This document shows positions 49,144 through 56,861 of a stretch of 64,000 nucleotides of DNA, in pieces. The position numbers and the translations under genes were made by a program. Each line of letters begins with the position of its first letter. The stretch's first letter is position 1. The stretch is taken from NCBI RefSeq assembly GCF_018279165.1, contig NZ_CP047289.1, positions 2,215,459-2,279,458 on the forward strand, given 5' to 3'. This stretch comes from Falsirhodobacter algicola. GTDB lineage: Bacteria > Pseudomonadota > Alphaproteobacteria > Rhodobacterales > Rhodobacteraceae. The notes beneath the pieces are model-generated. The model ran no database searches and was not told the origin of the DNA. It was given only the letters and a program-made list of their open reading frames with translations.

Positions 49144-51164
49144 GCGCTGGCGCTCTGCCAGTTCAGATCGACCGTGCCCGTCACGCGGTCCGAGCAGGCG
49201 ACGGGATCGAGCGCGGTGTCGATCCGCTTTGTCCATGTCCCCTCGGGCAACACGAACGGCCCCTCGTCCCCGGCGTTCAGGATCACGAGCACGTCGCGCT
49301 CCCCGGTCAGAAGGCGCATCCCGATCACCTCGAGGCCGGCATCCCAATCCTCGGCGGTCATCTCGCGGCCCTCGGGGTGGTGCCATGTGACGACCGGCCC
49401 GTCGATGCCGTCATCCGGCGCGGTGGCCCAGCGGATGCGGCTAAGGCCGACCTCCTTGCGGAAGGACATCAGATCGGCCACGGCCTGCGTCAGCGTATCC
49501 CGCGCCTTGTCCCAATCCAGCCATGCGATCTCGTTGTCCTGACAATAGGCGTTGTTGTTGCCGCCCTGCGTCTGGCCGATCTCATCCCCGGCCAGCAGCA
49601 TCGGAACGCCCTGACTGAAGAAGAGCGAGCCGAGCATCGCCTTCACCCGCCGTTCGCGCGAGCCGTTGACGCCCGGATCGTCGGTCGCCCCTTCGATGCC
49701 CATATTGTCGGAAAGGTTGTGGGAATGGCCGTCGCGGTTGTCCTCGCCATTCGCGTCATTGTGCTTGTCGTTGTAGGAGACCGTATCCCACAGCGTGAAG
49801 CCGTCATGCGCGGCAAGGAAGTTCACCGAACTCGTGGCCGGGCGGTGCGAATGGTTGAACTGTACCGGCGATCCGGCCAGCCGCTGGCTGACATCGGGCA
49901 CCATGCCGCCCTGCCGTTTCCAGAAGGCGCGCAGATCGTCGCGGGCCTTGTCGTTCCATTCGCGGAACGGCCATGGGAAGCCGCCGACCTGATAGCCGCC
50001 TTCGCCGACATCCCACGGCTCGGCGATCAGCTTCACCTTGGACAGGACCGGGTCCTGCCGGATGGCGGCGAAGAAGCCGCCCTCGCGCTCGAAGCCCTGC
50101 GGCTCCCGCCCAAGGGTCGAGGCCAGATCGAAGCGGAACCCGTCCACATGCATCACCTGCACCCAATAGCGCAGGCTGTCGAGAACCATGCGCAGCACCA
50201 TCGGATGCGCGACGTTCAGCGTGTTGCCGGTGCCGGTCGTGTCGAAGGCATGGCGTTTGTTCTCGGGGCTGAGAAGGTAGTAAGAGGCGTTGTCGATCCC
50301 CTTGAAGGACAGGGTCGGGCCACGCTCGTTCCCTTCGGCGGTGTGGTTGTAGACGACATCGAGGATCACCTCGATCCCCGCGCGGTGGAACTTGCGGATC
50401 GTCTCCTTCACCTCGCGCGGTTTGCCGGATTTGAGATAGCCGCGATGGGGCGCGAAGAAGGCGATGGAGTTGTAGCCCCAGTAGTTCGACAGCCCCTTTT
50501 CCTGAAGGTGGCGATCGTGCAGGAAGCCGTGGATCGGCAAAAGCTCGATCGCGGTGGCGCCGATGCGGTGCAGATGCTCGATCACCGCGTCCGAGGCTAG
50601 GCCCGCGAAGGTGCCGCGATCGGCCTCGGGCACGCCGGGATGGCGCTGCGTCAGGCCCTTCACATGCGCCTCGTAAACAAGGCTGTCGCACCAGCGGTAA
50701 TGCAGCGCGCGCTCCGCCTCCCAATCGAAATCGGGATCGGTGACGACGGCCTTGGGCATGAACGGCGCGCTGTCGCGTTCGTCAAAGGTCAGATCGTCGC
50801 CGGGCAGGGCATAGCCGAACAGCGCATCATCCCATTCGGTATTGCCCACGATCTCGCGGGCATAGGGATCGAGCAGCAGCTTGTTGGGGTTGAAGCGGTG
50901 GCCGTTCTCCGGCTCGTACGGGCCGTGGACGCGGTAGCCATAGGGCTGCCCCGGACGGATGCCCGGAACATAGCCGTGCCAGATGCCGCCCTCCATGATG
51001 GGCATGTCGAGGCGCTGGATCTCCTTGGTGCCGGTCGGATCAAACAGGCACAGCTCGATCCGGGTCGCGTTGTCGGAGAAGATGGCGAAGTTCGTGCCAT
51101 CGGCATCCACCTCCGCGCCCAGAACGTCCGAACGGGAAGCCTCGCGGTCAAAGGCGAATGTCAT
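49128..51164 (-). CDS. glgX: Glycogen debranching enzyme GlgX/TreX (GH13 isoamylase family)
   Basis: A 678-residue GH13 enzyme. A CBM48 domain (about 10-100: GAEVDADGTNFAIFSDNATRIELCLFD in parts) precedes the barrel with VIDVVYNHT-like ILDVVYNHTAEG, the nucleophile region VDGFRFDLAS, the acid KLIAEPWDVG and the third acidic site in NFLAAHDGFTL. It hydrolyses alpha-1,6 branches. It overlaps glgC by one base (TGATG). Next to treY it may act as TreX in trehalose formation from glycogen. Confidence 0.94.
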   Translation of the reverse strand: MTFAFDREASRSDVLGAEVDADGTNFAIFSDNATRIELCLFDPTGTKEIQRLDMPIMEGGIWHGYVPGIRPGQPYGYRVHGPYEPENGHRFNPNKLLLDPYAREIVGNTEWDDALFGYALPGDDLTFDERDSAPFMPKAVVTDPDFDWEAERALHYRWCDSLVYEAHVKGLTQRHPGVPEADRGTFAGLASDAVIEHLHRIGATAIELLPIHGFLHDRHLQEKGLSNYWGYNSIAFFAPHRGYLKSGKPREVKETIRKFHRAGIEVILDVVYNHTAEGNERGPTLSFKGIDNASYYLLSPENKRHAFDTTGTGNTLNVAHPMVLRMVLDSLRYWVQVMHVDGFRFDLASTLGREPQGFEREGGFFAAIRQDPVLSKVKLIAEPWDVGEGGYQVGGFPWPFREWNDKARDDLRAFWKRQGGMVPDVSQRLAGSPVQFNHSHRPATSSVNFLAAHDGFTLWDTVSYNDKHNDANGEDNRDGHSHNLSDNMGIEGATDDPGVNGSRERRVKAMLGSLFFSQGVPMLLAGDEIGQTQGGNNNAYCQDNEIAWLDWDKARDTLTQAVADLMSFRKEVGLSRIRWATAPDDGIDGPVVTWHHPEGREMTAEDWDAGLEVIGMRLLTGERDVLVILNAGDEGPFVLPEGTWTKRIDTALDPVACSDRVTGTVDLNWQSASAYLRA

Positions 51165-52384
51165 CAGATGCGGCCCAACGTGATGGCGGAAGAGGCATGG
51201 ACGGGGATGCGTTTGCTGGCCCGGCGGTCCAGCATGGCCTGCGTCACCAGCGTGGTGCCGCCAGCGGTCACGCGGAACCAGCGGGCATCTTCGGCGGCGT
51301 CCTCGCCCACGGTCAGATCGCAGGGGATGACGGTGCCCGGCGCGACGATGGCGCGGGTCAGATGCGCGCCGGGTTCCACGCGCGCCCCCGGCATGACCAC
51401 CGTCTCATCCAGCAGCGTCCAGCGGCGCGCCCCCGACAAGGGCGGGCTGAGGGCGATGCCGCCCGCGCGCAGCATATGGCCGGTGAATCCGTCATGGCCG
51501 GGATCGAGGTCGCGGCGCGCGGTCACATCCTCGGGGCGGCGGCAGCGCACGAGGCCGTCGCGCAGGTCGATCCATGTTTGGCGAAAGGCGTCCAGCGTGC
51601 CGACATCGCGCCAATAGGGGGCGCGCCCTTCGGCATCGACGGGGCGGGTATGGGCGAAGGCATGGCCCGCCATCACGGCGCGGGGCAGGATGTCCTTGCC
51701 GAAATCGTGGCCCGACCGCGGATTGGTCATATCCTCCAGCAGGACGGGGCGCAGCCACGACCAGCGGAACACATAGATGCCCATGCTGGCCAGCGCGCGC
51801 GACGGATCGCCCGGCATATGCGGCGGATCGAGCGGTTTTTCCACGAACATGCGGATGCGGCCATCGGCATCCGTCCCCATCACCCCGAAGGAGGACGCAT
51901 CGCGCAGCGGGACGGCGTCCACCGCCACCGTCACATCCGCGCCCATCATGCGGTGATCGGCGATCATCGCCGTCAGGTCCATGTCATAGACATGGTCCCC
52001 GGCCAGAACCACGACCTCTTCGGCGCCCGAGGCGTCAATCTCGGCCATGTTCGCGGCTAGCACGGCGGCCGTGCCGGCATAGCCCTGCTCATCCCCCGTG
52101 ACGGTGGGGCCATGGCGCAGGATCATCCGATCGAACGCGTTGCCCCAGCGGTGGCGCATATGCATGTTCAGCGTTCCGGGGCAGTATTGCGTGCCTACCA
52201 GAAGGTTGCGCAGCCCGGCCCGGACGCTGCCTGCGATCGTGAAATCGACGATGCGGCGGTTGTCGCCGAAGGCCAGCGCGGGCTTGCATTCGTGCTGCGT
52301 CAGATCGTACAGGCGCGAGCCCTGACCCCCCGCCAGCAGGACGCCCAGCGTCCGTGAAAGATCGAGTGTGGCGGTGGTCGACAT
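51164..52384 (-). CDS. glgC: Glucose-1-phosphate adenylyltransferase
   Basis: A 406-residue ADP-glucose pyrophosphorylase: LAGGQGSRLYDLTQHECKPALAFG (in segments) is the nucleotide-binding site, with VVVLAGDHVYDMD as the catalytic metal site and FVEKPLDPP for glucose-1-phosphate. A left-handed beta-helix domain follows (about 300-400). It makes ADP-glucose for glycogen synthesis. Leader GAGGAT lies eight bases before ATG 52384; a GGAAC-N16-GGTT promoter is 36 bases upstream. No glycogen synthase gene (glgA) is in the cluster, and the C-terminal part is slightly shorter than usual. Confidence 0.9.
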   Translation of the reverse strand: MSTTATLDLSRTLGVLLAGGQGSRLYDLTQHECKPALAFGDNRRIVDFTIAGSVRAGLRNLLVGTQYCPGTLNMHMRHRWGNAFDRMILRHGPTVTGDEQGYAGTAAVLAANMAEIDASGAEEVVVLAGDHVYDMDLTAMIADHRMMGADVTVAVDAVPLRDASSFGVMGTDADGRIRMFVEKPLDPPHMPGDPSRALASMGIYVFRWSWLRPVLLEDMTNPRSGHDFGKDILPRAVMAGHAFAHTRPVDAEGRAPYWRDVGTLDAFRQTWIDLRDGLVRCRRPEDVTARRDLDPGHDGFTGHMLRAGGIALSPPLSGARRWTLLDETVVMPGARVEPGAHLTRAIVAPGTVIPCDLTVGEDAAEDARWFRVTAGGTTLVTQAMLDRRASKRIPVHASSAITLGRI

Positions 52385-52419
52385 GGCGGCATCCTCACGG
52401 CAGGGCTGAACCTTCGCTG

Positions 52420-52444
52420 AACCGCAGGAGAGGGCGAAAGTTCC
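52420..52444 (-). promoter_or_regulatory. EcfG-like promoter for glgC-glgX
   Basis: On the minus strand GGAAC (52444-52440), 16 bases, GGTT (52423-52420), 36 bases above the glgC start codon. Same spacing as the other five elements in the window. Confidence 0.6.
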
Positions 52445-52455
52445 GCCCCGCCAAT

Positions 52456-52488
52456 GCGCGCGATGCGAAATAATTTCGCGCCGCGCGC
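52456..52488. promoter_or_regulatory. Long imperfect inverted repeat upstream of glgC
   Basis: GCGCGCGATGCGAAA and TTTCGCGCCGCGCGC are 15-base arms with 13 exact pairs and one G-T pair around TAA. It lies between the treY stop and the glgC promoter. It may be the treY terminator stem (no T run) or an operator placed just above the -35 of glgC. Confidence 0.45.
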
Positions 52489-52511
52489 CCTTGCCTTTTT
52501 GCTGGGCAGCG

Positions 52512-54734
52512 TCAGGCCGTCCAGTCGACGGAAACGCCGCCTTCGGACCAGAGCGATCCGCCCGAAACATCCCGCCCATCGAGCTCCACCGTCACCTCGA
52601 GTCGGCGCGGCCCATCCCCGCTGCGGATCAGCCGCAAAAGGCCCGGCGCTGGGCTGTCCACGCGGGCGCCGGCCTGCTCGAAGAACGCCCGCTCGTCGAA
52701 GCGCAGGCGCATGAGGGCGCGTGTCAGCCGGGCCTTCGGCGCGTCCGAACATTCGAGCGCGGCAAAGTCGGGGGCGAGGCGGTTGTCCGGGTCGGTCAGC
52801 AAGTGCTGCATCCCCTCCGTCCCCTGATAGATGTAGGGGATGCCCGGCATCGCGAATTTCAGCGCCGTCTGCGCAAGGCTCAGACGATCGGCGCGGCGGA
52901 AGAGGGCGCGTGCCGCCTCGGGCAGCGCCTCCGCCCAGCGAGAGGCGAGCGCGGCGGCGAAGGCGAGGGGGCCGGCCTCGGCGTCATGGCGCGGATGGGT
53001 CCAGTTGGTGATCTCCTTCGCCTCGCGCATGGCCTTTTCCAAATGGGTGGTAAGGCGGGGGGCGATGTCGTCCCGGCCGTCCTCCCACATCGCAAGAAGC
53101 GTCTGCAGGATGTACCAGCGCAGATTGGCGGGCACATCCTGCGCGCCGGGCAGTTGGTTTGCCTCCTGCCACAGGGCATGGAACTGCCGGGGCAGGTGGC
53201 TGATCGCCACGAGGCGCATGCGCGCATCCTCGGCCCGTTTGGTATCATGGGTGGAGGTCAGGTTCACATGGCCGGGCGCGATGCGCTGCACGAAGGCATC
53301 AAAGCCCGCGGCATCCAGCACCGCCTCGTCGGGGAGGGAGCCGACCTCGTTCGCGGCCAGATAGCGGTTCCAGCGGAAGGCGGCGGTATCCTCGTGCGCC
53401 TTGGCCAGAAGCGCGCCCGTCACCTGCTGGAACCGGTCGCGGAACCGGCGGGCCTCGGCGGTGGCCGGGTCCGTCATCGCGCGGACGAGCGCGCGGGCCA
53501 CGCGGTCGCTGCGCAGATCCTTGGCGGCGGCGGTCAGCACCTCATCCAAGATGCGGCGATCCTCGTCGCGGGTGGTGCCGTCCGTCAGGTAGGTGCGGTA
53601 GCGGGGGAAGTGGCGCAGCAGCGCAAGGATCGCCTCGCGCAGCCACGCATCGCCCGCTTCGGCGCCGGGGCCAATGGCCGCGCGCCCCAAATCCACGAGT
53701 TGCAGCAGCTCGGCCGCAAGATCGCCTTCGATCACCTCGATCTTGGCCGTCTCCAGTGCCTCCTCGAAGGTGCCGGTGCGGCCCGTCGCCGCGCGCCACA
53801 GATGATCGAGTTCCTCCAGCCCCGGCGCATCGGTCAGCGCCCGTGCCAGCGCGCGGGCGGATTCGTAGCCCGTCGTGCCCATCGTCTTCCAATCCGGGGG
53901 CAGACATTCCGGCCCGGTCAGGATCTTCTCCACCCAGACGGGCGTATCCGGCAGCGCCGCCGCCAGCCGCTCGAGATAGCCGGCGGGATCGGTCAGCCCG
54001 TCCACATGATCCACCCGCAGGCCCTGAACCTCGCCCGCGCGGACCAGATCGAAGATCAGGGCATGGGTGTCCTCGAACACGGCCTCGTCCTCCACGCGCA
54101 TCCCGATCAGGCCGGTGACGTTGAAGAACCGCCGATGGGTGATGCTGTCGCGCTCCATCTCCCAGAACGACAGGCGGTAGGGCTGGGCGTCATGCACGCG
54201 GGCGATGGTTTCGGGATCGTCGCGGCCGCTGTCGGGTAGGGTGCCGGGCCGCAGGGGGAAGGACAGCGCGCCGTTCGTCAGCCGCCCGCCGGCATGTTCC
54301 TCCAGACGGAAATCGGCGGGATCGAAGGGGCTTGGCAGCATCGGCACCAGAAGGCGCCCCTTGTCCCAGTCGATGTCGAAATGCCGGGCATAGCGGCTGT
54401 CCGTCCCATGCTTCAGCACATCCAGAAGCCACGGATTCTCCAGATTGAAGGCGGTGTGGTTCGGCACGATGTCGAGCACGATCGCGATCCCGGCCTCGCG
54501 CGCGGCGGCCGCCAGCGCCGAGAAACCTTCCCGCCCGCCCAGAGACGTGTCGATCTTGGTGGGGTCCGTCACGTCATAGCCGTGGGTGGACCCTTCGGTC
54601 GCCTGTAGGATCGGCGAGAGGTAGAGATGCGTCACCCCCAGCCGGATCAGATGCGGCAGCAGGTCGACCGCCGTCTGAAAGGTCCGGCCCTCGCGGAGGA
54701 GGAGATGGTAGAGTGCGGTGGGAAGGGGGGGCAT
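52512..54734 (-). CDS. treY: Malto-oligosyltrehalose synthase
   Basis: A 740-residue GH13 enzyme that turns the reducing-end glucose of a maltodextrin into a trehalose unit. Signatures: HLYLSPILQA, GSTHGYDVTDPTKIDTSLGG (in parts), LDIVPNHTA, LRVDHVDGLTDPAGYL, VWVEKILTGPECLP and STHDTKRAEDARMRL, which is TreY-specific. Its partner TreZ is not in the window. ATG 54734 follows GAGGATGCC. The EcfG-like element at 54762-54786 is at the right distance. It is 127 bases upstream of glgC-glgX, so trehalose can be made from glycogen: GlgX/TreX, then TreY and TreZ. Confidence 0.95.
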   Translation of the reverse strand: MPPLPTALYHLLLREGRTFQTAVDLLPHLIRLGVTHLYLSPILQATEGSTHGYDVTDPTKIDTSLGGREGFSALAAAAREAGIAIVLDIVPNHTAFNLENPWLLDVLKHGTDSRYARHFDIDWDKGRLLVPMLPSPFDPADFRLEEHAGGRLTNGALSFPLRPGTLPDSGRDDPETIARVHDAQPYRLSFWEMERDSITHRRFFNVTGLIGMRVEDEAVFEDTHALIFDLVRAGEVQGLRVDHVDGLTDPAGYLERLAAALPDTPVWVEKILTGPECLPPDWKTMGTTGYESARALARALTDAPGLEELDHLWRAATGRTGTFEEALETAKIEVIEGDLAAELLQLVDLGRAAIGPGAEAGDAWLREAILALLRHFPRYRTYLTDGTTRDEDRRILDEVLTAAAKDLRSDRVARALVRAMTDPATAEARRFRDRFQQVTGALLAKAHEDTAAFRWNRYLAANEVGSLPDEAVLDAAGFDAFVQRIAPGHVNLTSTHDTKRAEDARMRLVAISHLPRQFHALWQEANQLPGAQDVPANLRWYILQTLLAMWEDGRDDIAPRLTTHLEKAMREAKEITNWTHPRHDAEAGPLAFAAALASRWAEALPEAARALFRRADRLSLAQTALKFAMPGIPYIYQGTEGMQHLLTDPDNRLAPDFAALECSDAPKARLTRALMRLRFDERAFFEQAGARVDSPAPGLLRLIRSGDGPRRLEVTVELDGRDVSGGSLWSEGGVSVDWTA

Positions 54735-54761
54735 GGCATCCTCGGGCTGCTGTGGCGGGTG

Positions 54762-54786
54762 AACCCCCGCCCGGGGTGGCGGTTCC
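54762..54786 (-). promoter_or_regulatory. EcfG-like promoter for treY
   Basis: On the minus strand GGAAC (54786-54782), 16 bases, GGTT (54765-54762), ending 28 bases above the start codon. It is back to back with the plus-strand element at 54810-54834. Confidence 0.6.
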
Positions 54787-54809
54787 GTGCCGAACGGGGG
54801 GAAGGCGCA

Positions 54810-54834
54810 GGAACTTTCGGCAGGGGCCAAGGTT
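54810..54834 (+). promoter_or_regulatory. EcfG-like promoter for the PRC-barrel gene
   Basis: GGAAC (54810-54814), 16 bases, GGTT (54831-54834), 46 bases before the start codon at 54880. Same layout as the treY element on the other strand. Confidence 0.6.
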
Positions 54835-54879
54835 GTGACCCCGACGGCTGAGCATGTTGCCAGCTTTTGGAGGAACGAC

Positions 54880-55557
54880 ATGAAGAACCTTGCGCTTTCG
54901 ACGGCCATTCTTGCCCTGATGTCGGGTGCCGCCCTTGCCCAGACTTCGCCGGATGCGAGCAACCCGACCACCGCCACCGGCCAAGAGCAGCCGCCGCTGA
55001 CCGGCCGCGATGCATCGCCCTCGGATCCGGGCACGCTCGACACCGGCAACGAAGGCGGTGAGCCTGCGATGGACGCGCAGTCGAACGACACGCCCATGGG
55101 GTCCGAGGCGGAACAGCCCGGCACCATGAGCGATCCGATGCCCGGCGAGAGCGACACCGCCCCCGAAGGCATGGACAGCACCGATCCGGGCATGGACGCG
55201 CCGACGCCCGCCCCGGGCATGGACGACACCACCGCCGGCAGCGATCCGTCGATGGCGACGCCCGAAGGCTATGCGCCGGTCGATATGGCCACGCTGACGG
55301 CCGATCAACTGGATGGCGCCACCGTCTATGACCAGAACGAGGCCGATGTCGGCGAAATCTCGGAAGTGATGCCCGAAGAGGGGATGCCCGAGACGGTGAT
55401 CGTCGATGTGGGCGGTTTCCTTGGTCTGGGCGAGCGGTCGGTCGCGCTGAACGTGTCCGAACTGTCCTTCTATCAGGAAGTCGATGGCGACGAGCTGCGC
55501 GCCTTCACGATGATGACCGAAGACGAGCTGAAGGAGCTTCCCGAATACGAGGAATGA
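54880..55557 (+). CDS. Secreted PRC-barrel domain protein
   Basis: A 225-residue exported protein: signal peptide 1-21 ending ALAQ, a low-complexity region (about 22-130) rich in Asp, Pro, Met, Gly, Ser and Thr with PGM/DxPM repeats, and a C-terminal PRC-barrel (about 135-215: LDGATVYDQNEADVGEIS...ALNVSELSF). PRC-barrel proteins of this kind are often induced in stress and at envelopes; function is not defined. TGGAGGAACG gives a strong ribosome binding site. It is divergent from treY under paired EcfG-like promoters. Confidence 0.9.
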   Translation: MKNLALSTAILALMSGAALAQTSPDASNPTTATGQEQPPLTGRDASPSDPGTLDTGNEGGEPAMDAQSNDTPMGSEAEQPGTMSDPMPGESDTAPEGMDSTDPGMDAPTPAPGMDDTTAGSDPSMATPEGYAPVDMATLTADQLDGATVYDQNEADVGEISEVMPEEGMPETVIVDVGGFLGLGERSVALNVSELSFYQEVDGDELRAFTMMTEDELKELPEYEE

Positions 55558-55575
55558 TCCGACGCGAATGTGATG

Positions 55576-55603
55576 GAAGGCCCGCCCTTGGCGGGCCTTC
55601 TTC
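55576..55603 (+). terminator. Intrinsic terminator after the PRC-barrel gene
   Basis: GAAGGCCCGCC pairs with GGCGGGCCTTC around a three-base loop, followed by TTCATTT, 19 bases after the stop. Confidence 0.8.
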
Positions 55604-55623
55604 ATTTGCATCGCTGCCCGCAT

Positions 55624-55638
55624 GAACATAGAGTGAAC
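55624..55638. promoter_or_regulatory. LexA (SOS) box of the radical SAM-UdgX operon
   Basis: GAAC (55624-55627), seven bases (ATAGAGT), GAAC (55635-55638) is an exact match to the direct-repeat LexA site of Rhodobacter and other alphaproteobacteria (GTTC-N7-GTTC on the other strand). It ends two bases before the ATG. A TAGAGT at 55629-55634 could be the -10, so LexA would cover it and the transcript would be leaderless or nearly so. Confidence 0.65.
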
Positions 55639-55640
55639 AT

Positions 55641-56861
55641 ATGAAGCGCTCCCTCTCCGAAAAATTAGCGATCCTGTCGGATGCCGCGAAATACGACGCC
55701 TCCTGCGCCTCGTCGGGTGGGGAGCGTCGATCCTCGCGCGATGGCAAGGGCGTCGGAAGTTCGGGGGGCAGCGGGATCTGCCACGCCTATGCCCCCGATG
55801 GGCGGTGCATCAGCCTGCTGAAGATCCTGATGACGAACTTCTGCATCTACGACTGCGCCTATTGCGTGAACCGCGTCTCGTCGCAGGTGGAACGCGCGCG
55901 GTTCTCGGTGGAGGAGGTGGTGCGCTTGACGATGGAGTTCTATCGGCGCAACTACATCGAGGGGCTGTTCCTCTCCTCGGGGATCATCCGCAGCCCCGAC
56001 GATACGATGGCCGATATGGTGCGCATCGCCCGCACCCTGCGCGAGGTGGAGCATTTCCGCGGGTATATCCACCTGAAGACCATTCCCGATGCATCCCCCG
56101 AGCTGATCGACGAGGCGGGCCGCTATGCCGACCGTCTGTCGATCAACGTTGAACTGCCGACCGAACGCGCGCTGGCCGATCTTGCGCCCGAGAAATCGGC
56201 GACGGGCATCCGGCAGGCGATGGGCAAGGTGCGCCTGAAGCGCGAGGAATCGCGCGAGGTGAGCCATACCGGCCGCCGCCGCGCTCGGTTCGCGCCAGCG
56301 GGCCAATCGACGCAGATGATCGTCGGGGCCGATGCCGCCGATGATCGGGCGGTGCTGGCCAATGCTTCGAACCTCTATGCCAATTACGGGCTGAGCCGGG
56401 TGTATTATTCCGCCTTCTCGCCCATTCCCGACGCCTCGCGCATCCTGCCCTTGGTGAAGCCGCCCTTGATGCGGGAGCATCGGCTCTATCAGGCGGATTG
56501 GCTTTTGCGTTTCTACGGCTTTGGGGTCGAAGAGGTGGCGGCGCAGGGGATGCTCGATCTCGACATCGACCCCAAGACGGCGTGGGCGGTGGCGAACCGG
56601 CAGGCTTTCCCCGTGGACGTGAACCGCGCCGCGCGCGAGGCGCTCTTGCGCGTGCCGGGCTTCGGCGTGAAGACGGTGGAGCGGATCCTTGCGGCGCGCG
56701 CCCGCGGCACCGTGCGCTACGAGCATCTGGTGGCGATGGGTGCGATCCTGAAGAAGGCCAAGCCGTTCATCACCGTGCCCGGCTGGACCGCGCGCGGGCT
56801 GGACGCCGCCGATCTGCGCGCCCGCTTCGCCCCCCCGCCCGAGCAGTTGAGCCTCTTCTGA
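55641..56861 (+). CDS. Putative DNA modification/repair radical SAM protein
   Basis: A 406-residue radical SAM protein with the 4Fe-4S cysteines C68, C72 and C75 (CIYDCAYC). The C-terminal third carries a helix-hairpin-helix (VNRAAREALLRVPGFGVKTVERIL in parts) that suggests DNA binding. The family is widely annotated as putative DNA modification/repair protein, related to spore photoproduct lyase. It overlaps the UdgX gene by one base (TGATG), a common pairing. The LexA-like box supports a DNA repair role; the lesion it acts on is unknown. Confidence 0.93.
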   Translation: MKRSLSEKLAILSDAAKYDASCASSGGERRSSRDGKGVGSSGGSGICHAYAPDGRCISLLKILMTNFCIYDCAYCVNRVSSQVERARFSVEEVVRLTMEFYRRNYIEGLFLSSGIIRSPDDTMADMVRIARTLREVEHFRGYIHLKTIPDASPELIDEAGRYADRLSINVELPTERALADLAPEKSATGIRQAMGKVRLKREESREVSHTGRRRARFAPAGQSTQMIVGADAADDRAVLANASNLYANYGLSRVYYSAFSPIPDASRILPLVKPPLMREHRLYQADWLLRFYGFGVEEVAAQGMLDLDIDPKTAWAVANRQAFPVDVNRAAREALLRVPGFGVKTVERILAARARGTVRYEHLVAMGAILKKAKPFITVPGWTARGLDAADLRARFAPPPEQLSLF

